Below, piece by piece: positions 42,655-50,247 of a DNA stretch of 64,000 nucleotides. How positions within the stretch are numbered: position 1 is the stretch's first letter; every line of letters starts with the position of its first letter. A program made the translations under genes and the position numbers. The notes under the pieces are model-generated. The model was not told the origin of the DNA, did not search any database, and saw only the letters and a program-made list of their open reading frames with translations. Location of the stretch: positions 1 through 64,000 of the forward strand of contig JASCPI010000010.1 in the NCBI GenBank assembly GCA_029959555.1, in the 5' to 3' direction. This DNA comes from Lysobacteraceae bacterium PS02065. Its GTDB lineage: Bacteria > Pseudomonadota > Gammaproteobacteria > Xanthomonadales > Rhodanobacteraceae.

Positions 42655-42670
42655 GCACAACATCTTGTGG
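42655..42670 (-). promoter_or_regulatory. possible NrdR box 2 upstream of nrdJa
   Basis: The minus strand reads CCACAAGATGTTGTGC, with a CACAA...TTGTG inverted repeat and 12 of 16 positions matching the NrdR consensus. About 180 bp upstream of the nrdJa start. NrdR is the zinc-finger/ATP-cone repressor of ribonucleotide reductase genes. Confidence 0.4.
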
Positions 42671-43563
42671 TGGTCCGCCGGGCGAAACTACGCCGCTCGC
42701 GGTGAGATGTAAAGCGCCGTGAAGACGGTTTCGTGAATGCGGTCCGACTCGTTCAGTGCGGTGTTCAGGATGGCCTGTCGCGACGCGTTTCGGCGTTTCG
42801 CGCGCGCGCTGGATGAAGAGGTGTGTGGGTGGTGATGGGGTGTGGTGTTGGACGCCGATGTAGGTGTGGCGTGAAGGGATGCGGGGGTGGCTCATGGGTG
42901 GGCGTGAGGGCGGGTGCGAGGCGGTGCGTGGGCGAGGGCTGCGCTGCGTGAGGTGCGCGTAAGACAGCATGACGTGCACGTAAGGGGACGGCGGTGGCGA
43001 TGGGTCATCGCTCTCGTCTTGGTCATCCCGGCGCAGGCCGGGATCCAGTGCCTCTGCACTTACCCTCGCTGGAGCAGGCGAAGGAGCTGGATCCCCGCCT
43101 GACCAGCCATTCGGCTGTTGAGAGCCGCCGGAATGACGATCTCATGCATCTGTAGGTCGTCCAACTGGTCGTCATCCCGGCGGAAGCCGGGATCCCCTTG
43201 GGCGCCGCATCGCAAGGCGACGCTGAGATGTGCGATGAGGCTTCGAAGACGTCACGTCAGATCCGTGCTCTCACTTGCCGATCATCGCTTGAGGGGATGA
43301 CCGGCGCTTCGCGCTGTTGTGAAGCGCCTCCGGCTTCCGCCGGGATGACGATTTCTCGTGTCTGGATGTCGTCACTTACTGCACCCGCCTGTTCGATCAA
43401 TGGCAGCGGCTCCACCTGAAGCCCAGCTTTCCGCTCCTCTCGTAACGCATGGAACCCGCCGACCGCGTGGCGGTCAGAGCGCTCCGCCATGGTGCGCGGG
43501 TTGGGAGTCGATCCGCGAGGCGCCATGATCCGCTCAAGTCTTCACGTCATTGCAGGAGTTTCG
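42671..43563. other. intergenic desert with palindromic repeats
   Basis: About 890 bp without a gene. 42815-42940 is strongly G/T-rich on the plus strand (GTGTGTGGGTGGTGATGGGG and similar). From 43021 to 43352 there are four REP-like elements. Just before 43564 is the AGGAG of the DegP-like gene. Apparent ORFs across it are shadows. Confidence 0.6.
43021..43352. repeat. REP-like palindrome cluster 1 (4 copies)
   Basis: Copies at 43022-43047 (GTCATCCCGGCGCAGGCCGG...), 43086-43137 (an extended version with TGACCAGCCATTCGGCTGTT inserted in the palindrome), 43171-43198 (GTCATCCCGGCGGAAGCCGG) and 43291-43350 (inverted, with GCGCTTCGCGCTGTTGTGAA). Each is an imperfect stem-loop. The same family recurs at 45.0-45.9 and 49.5-50.2 kb. 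Confidence 0.7.
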
Positions 43564-44976
43564 ATGGGCATCGTCGGCAGGTCGTTGCTGTGGGGAGCCG
43601 TCGCGGTCGCGGCGGGTGTGGCGTTCTCGGCGTGGCGCGACGATGCGCGGCCGCTGCTCGACCACGTGGTCGCGCCGGCTTCGGCGGCGTTGCCCGCGAG
43701 CGTGGACGGCCAGCCGATGCCGTCGCTCGCGCCGATGATCGATCGCGTGACGCCGGCGGTGGTCAACATCAACACCAAGACCACCGTGCAGGTGCGCGAT
43801 CCGTTCTTCGACGATCCCGTGTTCCGGCGCTTCTTCGGCACGCCGAACCAGCCGCGCGAGCGCGTGCAGACCTCGCTCGGCTCGGGCGTGATCGTCGATG
43901 CGGCGAAGGGCTACGTGCTGACCAACAACCACGTCACCCAGGGCGCCGACGACATCGACGTGACCCTGCACGACGAGCGCACGCTCAAGGCCAAGGTGAT
44001 CGGCTCGGATCCCGAGACCGACCTCACCGTGCTGCAGATCGAGGCGACCAACCTGCAGGCGCTGCAGCTCGCGGAATCGAAGAACCTGCGCGTCGGCGAT
44101 TTCGTCGTCGCGGTCGGCAACCCGTTTGGCCTCGGCCAGACGGTCACCTCGGGCATCGTCTCGGCGCTCGAGCGCATCGGCGTCGGCCGTGGCGTGCAGA
44201 ACTTCATCCAGACCGATGCCTCGATCAATCCGGGCAACTCGGGCGGCGCGCTCGTGAACCTGCGCGGCGAACTGGTCGGCATCAACTCGATGATCTTCTC
44301 GCCGTCGGGCGGCAACGTCGGCATCGGCTTCGCGATCCCGAGCGACCTCGCGCGCGACGTGATGCGCCAGCTCGTCGAGACCGGCGAAGTGCGCCGCGGC
44401 GCGCTCGGCGTCGACACGCAGGACCTCACGCCCGAGCTCGCGCGCATGCTGTCGATCGACGCGAGCCGCGGCGTGGTGGTGACGCGCGTGCGCGCCGGCA
44501 CGCCGGGCGCCGACGCCGGCATGCGCCCGGGCGATGTCGTGCGCAGCTTCAACGGCCGCACGATCAATTCGCGCCAGGAACTGCACAACCTCGAAGGCCT
44601 CACCGCGGTGGGCTCGGCCGTGAAGCTCGGCCTGCTGCGTGATGGCAAGCCGGTCGAGGTGACCGCGACGCTGCGTGTGACGCAGGTGCAGACCGCGCGC
44701 GGCAACGACCTCGATCCGCGCCTCGCCGGCGTGCAGCTCAGCGACCTGCCCGACAACGCGCGCCGCGGCAACATCACCGGCGCACAGGTGAAGGACGTCG
44801 CACGCGACAGCCGCGCGTATGCCGCGGGCCTGCGTGCGGGCGACATCATCGTCGGCGTGAACCAGCGCGACGTCGGCGGCACCGACGACATCGCCACGCT
44901 GCTGAGCCGCCAGCCGCGCCAGCTGCTGCTGACCGTGGTGCGCGGACAGAACGCGTTCTATCTGCTTGTGCAATGA
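43564..44976 (+). CDS. DegP/DegQ-family periplasmic serine protease
   Basis: 470 residues; ATG at 43564 with AGGAG at five bases. Signal-anchor or signal peptide SLLWGAVAVAAGVAFSA. Trypsin-like catalytic triad His123 (TNNHVTQG), Asp153 (ETDLTVLQ), Ser226 (NPGNSGGAL). Two PDZ domains follow (GVVVTRVRAGTPGADAGMRP and AQVKDVARDSRAYAAGLRAG). Protein quality control in the periplasm. The family symbol degQ/degS/mucD cannot be chosen from sequence alone; two PDZ domains argue against DegS. Monocistronic, flanked by repeat deserts. Confidence 0.9.
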   Translation: MGIVGRSLLWGAVAVAAGVAFSAWRDDARPLLDHVVAPASAALPASVDGQPMPSLAPMIDRVTPAVVNINTKTTVQVRDPFFDDPVFRRFFGTPNQPRERVQTSLGSGVIVDAAKGYVLTNNHVTQGADDIDVTLHDERTLKAKVIGSDPETDLTVLQIEATNLQALQLAESKNLRVGDFVVAVGNPFGLGQTVTSGIVSALERIGVGRGVQNFIQTDASINPGNSGGALVNLRGELVGINSMIFSPSGGNVGIGFAIPSDLARDVMRQLVETGEVRRGALGVDTQDLTPELARMLSIDASRGVVVTRVRAGTPGADAGMRPGDVVRSFNGRTINSRQELHNLEGLTAVGSAVKLGLLRDGKPVEVTATLRVTQVQTARGNDLDPRLAGVQLSDLPDNARRGNITGAQVKDVARDSRAYAAGLRAGDIIVGVNQRDVGGTDDIATLLSRQPRQLLLTVVRGQNAFYLLVQ

Positions 44977-46061
44977 ATGAGGCGCGCGGCGGAATCCGTT
45001 GGGCGGGTTTCGCCGTGGGTCAGGTGGGAAGTCGCTCCCTACGCAACCTCATCCCGGCGCAGGTCCGAGGCGCCTTGAAGACAACGGGTACCGAAGCACC
45101 ATCGCATGTCGCACGCTTTCGTCACGGCGGACTTCGTTGATCGAGTGCCACCCTGCCCCCACCCGCGACATCACTTCGATGCACCGTCATCCCGGCGGCT
45201 TTCAACAGCCAAATGGCTGGTCAAGCCGGGATCCCCTTGGGCGCCGCATCGCGTGCGACTCTCCGGACGCCGGAAAAGGTCTCGATGATGTCGCGCCAGA
45301 TCCGATGCCTTGGCGCACGAATGAACGCTTGAGGGGATCCTGGCTTCCGCCGGGATGACGTTGCGTTGTTCAGGCGCGCATCGCGTTGACCGGACGCGCT
45401 TCGCCATAGCGCAAAGCGCTGGTCATCCCGTGTCTTCGCTCTGCATTCCTCGAGAGTGGACCGAAGCTCCAAGACGCTGGATCCCGGCCTACGCCGGGAT
45501 GACGGTGTCTGGTTTCGGCGTACTTCGCGTCCACGTGACGACGCCTCTGCTTGAAGCGACGGTTGCGCGAGAAATGACGGTAGAGCAGAACGGGCACAGA
45601 TGGCTCCGCCGTGGCGGCCGATCCCTGAGTCGTTGCTTGAAGACCATCGACGCGTCGCACTCTCCCATCAAGACTCAATCCATTGAGAAGACGCAATCCG
45701 TCGAGCGGGTTTCAAACGACACCACTCGGAACACCGCTCCATAGAGACGTCATCCCGGCGCAGGCCGGAGGCGCTACACAACAGCGCGAAGCGCTGGTCA
45801 TCCAGTGTCTTCGGACCGCGCGCATCACGGTGCGGAAAAATCTCCGAGACTCTGGATGACCAGCGCTTCGCGCTGTTGTGTAGCGCCTCCGGCCTGCGGC
45901 GGGATGACGATGCTTGAGGATCCGTGTGTCGGAGCGAGACGGGAGGACACCCGGAGTCGCCACGCAAACGCCTGCAAAGACGCCCGGCGCGTTCAGTAAC
46001 CCCGCGCGGCACATGGTAAAGTTGCGCCCCCGCTGACCAGCGCACGCCTGTCGAATCGCCC
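44977..46061. other. intergenic desert with palindromic repeats
   Basis: About 1.1 kb with no gene between the protease and the binding-protein gene. Mostly made of repeats (see 45049-45909). The segment 45980-46061 probably holds the promoter of the next gene; TAAAGT at 46017-46022 could be part of it. Confidence 0.6.
45049..45909. repeat. REP-like palindrome cluster 2 (6-7 copies)
   Basis: Elements at 45049-45075, 45186-45240 (extended form, inverse orientation of the one at 43086), 45331-45360, 45477-45503, 45749-45805 and 45851-45908. The last two are nearly exact inverted copies of each other with arms of about 57 bp and a 45-bp spacer, able to form a large hairpin. Confidence 0.7.
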
Positions 46062-47276
46062 ATGTCGTTGTCCCGTTTCGCGCTGTCCCCGCTGTTCGCG
46101 GCTGCTCTCGCCGTCTCGTCGCTGTCCCTGCTTTCCCCGGCTGCCGCGCAGGCGCCTGCCGCGCCGAAGCCGGCGGCTGCACCTGCCGCCAAGCCTGCCG
46201 CGAAGCCTGCAGCGGCGAAGCCGGCTGCGAAGCCCGCCGCCAAGCCGGCCGGCAAGGCCACGGCGAAGAAGAACTTCGTACCCGAGACGCGCGTGGCGTG
46301 GCGTGGCGACATCATCTCGGCGCGCGGCTTCGTGTTCGATCTGGTCAAGCCGTACGAGACCGAGCACAAGGGCGAGCTCACCGTGGTTCCGTTCAGCACG
46401 GTTTCGGGCATCGATGCGGTGATCGCGGGCCAGGCCGACATCGCCGGCAGCGCGCGCCCGATGCACGAGAAGCGCGACGAGGAGCGCGCGCTCGTGTTCC
46501 AGCCGGTCGCGCTCGACGCGATCGTGCCGATCACGCATCCGCGCAACCCGGTCACCTCGATCACGCTCGCCCAGCTGCGCCAGCTCTACCTCGGCCGCAT
46601 CAAGAACTGGAAGGAGCTCGGCGGTGCCGATGCGCCGGTCAACCTGTACTCGATCGCCGCGCCGCTCGACGGCCTCGAATTCAGCTTCCGTCACATGCTC
46701 TACAAGCGCGGCGACCAGCGCGTCGGCGTGCCGCGCCTGTACCTCAACACGAGCAAGCTCGAGGAAGCGATCGCGATCGATCCGAACGGCCTCGGCCTGT
46801 CGAGCCTGTCGAACGTGTACGCGAACCAGGGCGTGAAGATGCTCGCCGTCGAGGGCATCGCGCCGTCGACCGCACGCGTCGCCGACGGCACGTATCCGCT
46901 GTTCAACACGCTGTATGTCGTGCACCGCGAGCAGAGCCCGAACATGGCCGGCATCGAGGCGTTCGTGCGCTACCTCAACTCGCCGACCGCGCTGGCGACG
47001 ATGCGCAAGCACCAACTCGTGCCCTATGTGGAAGCCGGCGACGTGGCCACGCGCGATACCCAGCGCCTCGCCTTCGTCGACGCACACATCGAGAGCGTGA
47101 CGCCGGCCGACATCGCGGCGATGGCGCGTCCCTCGATCGCCGCACCGCGCGCGACGCTGCAATCGCGCATCGCCGAGGCGCCGGGTGCCGAATCGACCCA
47201 GCAGGCGCGCGAGGCCTTGCGCCAGGCCGAGGCCGCCAAGGCCAAGGGCGACGAGCCGACCACCCACAACCCCTGA
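46062..47276 (+). CDS. PstS-like periplasmic binding protein with Ala/Lys/Pro linker
   Basis: 404 residues. Signal peptide SPLFAAALAVSSLSLLSPAAA followed by a 40-residue low-complexity linker (PKPAAAPAAKPAAKPAAAKP). The mature domain (FVPETRVAWRGDIISARGFV, GIDAVIAGQADIAGSARPMH, LGRIKNWKELGGADAPVNLY) is of the phosphate-binding/PBP-like type, with the GSARP and IKNWKE phrases of PstS family proteins. C-terminal Ala/Lys/Gln-rich helix. No pst permease genes in the window, so it could be an orphan binding protein or part of a sensory or wall-binding role. Confidence 0.75.
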   Translation: MSLSRFALSPLFAAALAVSSLSLLSPAAAQAPAAPKPAAAPAAKPAAKPAAAKPAAKPAAKPAGKATAKKNFVPETRVAWRGDIISARGFVFDLVKPYETEHKGELTVVPFSTVSGIDAVIAGQADIAGSARPMHEKRDEERALVFQPVALDAIVPITHPRNPVTSITLAQLRQLYLGRIKNWKELGGADAPVNLYSIAAPLDGLEFSFRHMLYKRGDQRVGVPRLYLNTSKLEEAIAIDPNGLGLSSLSNVYANQGVKMLAVEGIAPSTARVADGTYPLFNTLYVVHREQSPNMAGIEAFVRYLNSPTALATMRKHQLVPYVEAGDVATRDTQRLAFVDAHIESVTPADIAAMARPSIAAPRATLQSRIAEAPGAESTQQAREALRQAEAAKAKGDEPTTHNP

Positions 47277-47290
47277 GGGCGTCGCGGGGC

Positions 47291-47986
47291 ATGGACATCC
47301 GCGCGATCTCGCTCGACCTCGACGACACGCTGTGGCCGATCGAACCGGTGCTCGCGCACGTCGAACGCAGCGTCGACGCGTGGCTGCACGAACACTGCCC
47401 CGAGGTCGCGCGCGCCTGGCCGATCGAGGCCTTGCGCGCCCTGCGTGACGAGGTCGCCGCGGCACACCCCGAGATCGCCCACGACTTCGGCGCACAGCGC
47501 CGCCTGACGCTGCGCCGCGCGTTCGCACCGTTCGGCATGGGCGAGGACTGGGTCGAGACGACCTACGCCGTCTACGTGCGCCTGCGCAACGAGGTCGAGT
47601 GCTACGCCGACACGCTGCCCGCGCTCGCCGCGATGGCCGGCCACGTGCCGCTGATCGCGATCACCAACGGCACGGCCGACATCGCGCGCATCGGCCTCGA
47701 CGGGCATTTCCGCTTCAGCGTGTGCGCGGCCGACGTCGGTGTGGCCAAGCCGGGACGCGCGATCTTCGCGCACGCCTGCGAGCGGCTCGCGATCGATCCC
47801 GCACACGTGCTGCACGTCGGCGATGATCCGGTCACCGATGTGGCCGGTGCACGCGCGGCCGGCATGCGCACGGCGTGGATCAACCGCATCGGCGCGACCT
47901 GGCAGGGCGACGACGCTCCCGATCTCGAGGTACGCGATCTCGCCGAACTCGCCGACTGGATCGGCGCGCACGCGCGCGCCGCCTGA
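47291..47986 (+). CDS. HAD-superfamily hydrolase
   Basis: 231 residues; ATG at 47291, 14 bp after the upstream stop, so in one transcript with the binding protein. DxD motif at Asp9/Asp11 in SLDLDDTLWPIEP, second motif ITNGTAD, third motif Lys in VGVAKPGRAIF, and fourth HVGDDPVTDVAGARAAG. Cap of C1 type. Similar to YigB/phosphoglycolate-phosphatase-like enzymes acting on small phosphorylated metabolites. Confidence 0.85.
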   Translation: MDIRAISLDLDDTLWPIEPVLAHVERSVDAWLHEHCPEVARAWPIEALRALRDEVAAAHPEIAHDFGAQRRLTLRRAFAPFGMGEDWVETTYAVYVRLRNEVECYADTLPALAAMAGHVPLIAITNGTADIARIGLDGHFRFSVCAADVGVAKPGRAIFAHACERLAIDPAHVLHVGDDPVTDVAGARAAGMRTAWINRIGATWQGDDAPDLEVRDLAELADWIGAHARAA

Positions 47987-48014
47987 CAACCCCTTTTCCG
48001 AGGTAGACGTCCCG

Positions 48015-49397
48015 ATGGATGCATGGATCACGGCGGATGCCGCCACGACGCCGACGACGCTCGTCGCGGTGACCACGGCCACGTTCGACGCCGCGGTGTC
48101 CGCGCTCGGCGGGCACGTGCGCGAGTGGTGCGCGCGCAACGACTTCGCCGGCGAGAACGGCCGCTTCGTCGCGATCCCTGACGCCGAGGGCGGCGTGCGC
48201 TGCATCCTTGCCGGCTGCGCGATCTCGGCAGGCCTGTTCGCGTTCGCCTCGCTGCCGCAGCGACTCCCCGCCGGCGACTACGTGCTCGACCTGCGCGAAC
48301 TCGCGCTCGACCGCGCGCAGATCGCGCTCGGCTGGGCACTCGGCGCCTACCGCTTCACGCGCTACCGCCGCGCCACGCGCGCGCCGGCGCGGCTCGTCGT
48401 CGACGCCGCCGATGCCGCACGCGTGCAGGATCTCGCCGCGGCCGCCTACCAGGTGCGCGACCTCATCAACACGCCGACCCAGGACATGGGTCCGGCCGAG
48501 CTCGCCGCCGAAGTGCGCAAGCTCGCCGTCGCGCACGATGCCGAGTACCGCGAATGGGTCGGCGACGCGCTGCTCGAGCACCGCTTCCCGACCATCCACG
48601 CGGTCGGCCGTGCGGCGACCGCGGCACGCGCACCGCGCCTGGCGATGCTGTCGCACGGCGCACCGGGCCTGCCGCACCTCGTGATCGTCGGCAAGGGTGT
48701 GTGCTTCGACACCGGCGGCCTCGACATCAAGCCGGCCGACGGCATGCGCTGGATGAAGAAGGACATGGGCGGCGCCGCACACGCGATCGCGCTCGCCGGC
48801 CTCGTGCTCGCGGCGAAGCTGCCGGTGCGGCTCACGCTGCTGGTTCCGGCGGTCGAGAACGCGATCTCGGGCGACGCGTTCCGTCCCGGAGAGGTCATCG
48901 CCACGCGCGGCGGCTACAGCGTCGAGATCGACAACACCGACGCCGAAGGCCGCCTCGTTCTCTGCGACGCGCTCGCGTATGCGGGCGAGCTGTCGCCGGA
49001 CCTGATCCTCGATTTCGCGACGCTGACCGGCGCCGCGCGCGTCGCGCTCGGCCCCGACCTGCCCGCGCTGTTCGCCAACCGCGACGAGGTCGCCGACGCG
49101 CTCATCCACGCCGGCAACGCGACGCAGGACCCGCTGTGGCGCATGCCGCTGTGGCGTCCGTACCTGACCATGCTCGACTCGCACGTGGCCGATCTCGCCA
49201 ACGCGGGCCCGTCACGCCACGCCGGTGCGGTCACGGCCGCTCTGTTCCTCGAGCGCTTCGTGCCCGACGGCACCGCCTGGGCGCATCTGGACGTCTATTC
49301 CTGGAACGACGCCGACAAGCCCGGCCGCCCGCGCGGCGGCGAGGCGCAGGGTCTGCGCGCGTATCTCGAGTTCCTGAGGGCGCGGTTCGGGGGGTGA
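48015..49397 (+). CDS. M17-family leucyl aminopeptidase
   Basis: 460 residues from ATG at 48015 with GAGGT upstream. N-terminal non-catalytic domain, then the metal-binding core GKGVCFDTGGLDIKPADGM, KKDMGGAAHAIALAG and the signature NTDAEGRLVLCDAL. Length is somewhat short for PepA (about 500), fitting the PepB-like or short leucyl aminopeptidase group. Cytosolic, two divalent metals. Last gene of the probable three-gene unit, 28 bp after the HAD gene. Confidence 0.9.
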   Translation: MDAWITADAATTPTTLVAVTTATFDAAVSALGGHVREWCARNDFAGENGRFVAIPDAEGGVRCILAGCAISAGLFAFASLPQRLPAGDYVLDLRELALDRAQIALGWALGAYRFTRYRRATRAPARLVVDAADAARVQDLAAAAYQVRDLINTPTQDMGPAELAAEVRKLAVAHDAEYREWVGDALLEHRFPTIHAVGRAATAARAPRLAMLSHGAPGLPHLVIVGKGVCFDTGGLDIKPADGMRWMKKDMGGAAHAIALAGLVLAAKLPVRLTLLVPAVENAISGDAFRPGEVIATRGGYSVEIDNTDAEGRLVLCDALAYAGELSPDLILDFATLTGAARVALGPDLPALFANRDEVADALIHAGNATQDPLWRMPLWRPYLTMLDSHVADLANAGPSRHAGAVTAALFLERFVPDGTAWAHLDVYSWNDADKPGRPRGGEAQGLRAYLEFLRARFGG

Positions 49398-50247
49398 GGC
49401 TCGCTTACGCCGGCCCATTCAGGCCTGCGTGGCACAGGCGGAGGCGTTCCAGCGCAGGGCCAAGGCGTTAGCGGCGCAAGGCCCTGGACATGCTGTGCCG
49501 GCACGACACCGAGGCGTCGTTGCCACTCGAAAGTCGCTGGATTCCGGCCTGCGCCGGAATGACATAAAAGGGGACGAGTGGTGCGTTGTCGGCTTCGCCG
49601 ACATGGGGGCGCTTACGTCGACGCACGCACGGAGAGCCCGCCATGCATCAGGTGCTGACTGCGCGCTGGTTTCTGCCCGACGAGGGAGGCGGCACCGACG
49701 AGTCCACACTTCGCTCCGACGCTCAAGGGGATGACCAGCGCTTCGCGCTGTTCTGAAGCGCCTCCGGCTTGACCGGCCATTCGGCTGTTGAGAGCCGCTG
49801 GAATGACGGTGATAATGGCCGGAGGTTGCTTCGACAATCGTGTTGCGGAGGATTGTGCTTTCGGAGCAAAAGCTCCAGCTGCACGCCGACCTTTCTATAA
49901 AGCAACGTCATCCCGGCGGAAGCCGGGATCCCCTCAAGCTTCGCATGGAAATGCGTCAGCCCGGGCTCGGCACTAGGCGACGGGGTTCTGCGTCCTCATC
50001 GGGCTCCCCGGAATCGATAAGGTCGACACCCCGCTCCAACGCTCAAGGGGATTCCGGCTTTCGCCGGAATGACGGTGCGTGGGATCTGGCGGCGCGTCGC
50101 TCACCGCGGAGGACAAGCTGAAGATCGCGACATCCGCCTGTTCACGCGCGCGGATTTCACCGCAGCTCTGGGCAAGCCGGAGGTGCTTCAGAACAGCACG
50201 AAGCGCTGGTCACCGGGTGTCTTGGCGAGACGCCCTACACACCGCGC
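49398..50247. other. intergenic desert with palindromic repeats
   Basis: About 850 bp between convergent genes. Holds the third cluster of REP-like elements. TCGGAGCAAAAGCTCCAGCT (about 49861-49880) is a small hairpin. No gene seen. Confidence 0.6.
49537..50215. repeat. REP-like palindrome cluster 3 (5 copies)
   Basis: Elements at 49537-49563, 49723-49808 (long form containing both GCGCTTCGCGCTGTTCTGAA and GACCGGCCATTCGGCTGTTG), 49907-49936, 50042-50074 and a partial one at 50176-50215. Same family as at 43 and 45 kb, in both orientations. Confidence 0.7.

Noticed and set aside
39442..42705. Very long plus-strand frame (over 1000 codons) across nrdJa and the histone-like gene
   Set aside because: Antisense shadow of two GC-rich genes; its residues mirror them and no domain is recognised.
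42478..42960. Cobalamin riboswitch upstream of nrdJa
   Set aside because: I could not find the conserved B12 box (GCCACTG and neighbours) on the relevant strand.
43021..50215. CRISPR array
   Set aside because: Repeats are palindromic, irregularly spaced and inverted in places, spacers vary from tens to hundreds of bases, and no cas genes are present.
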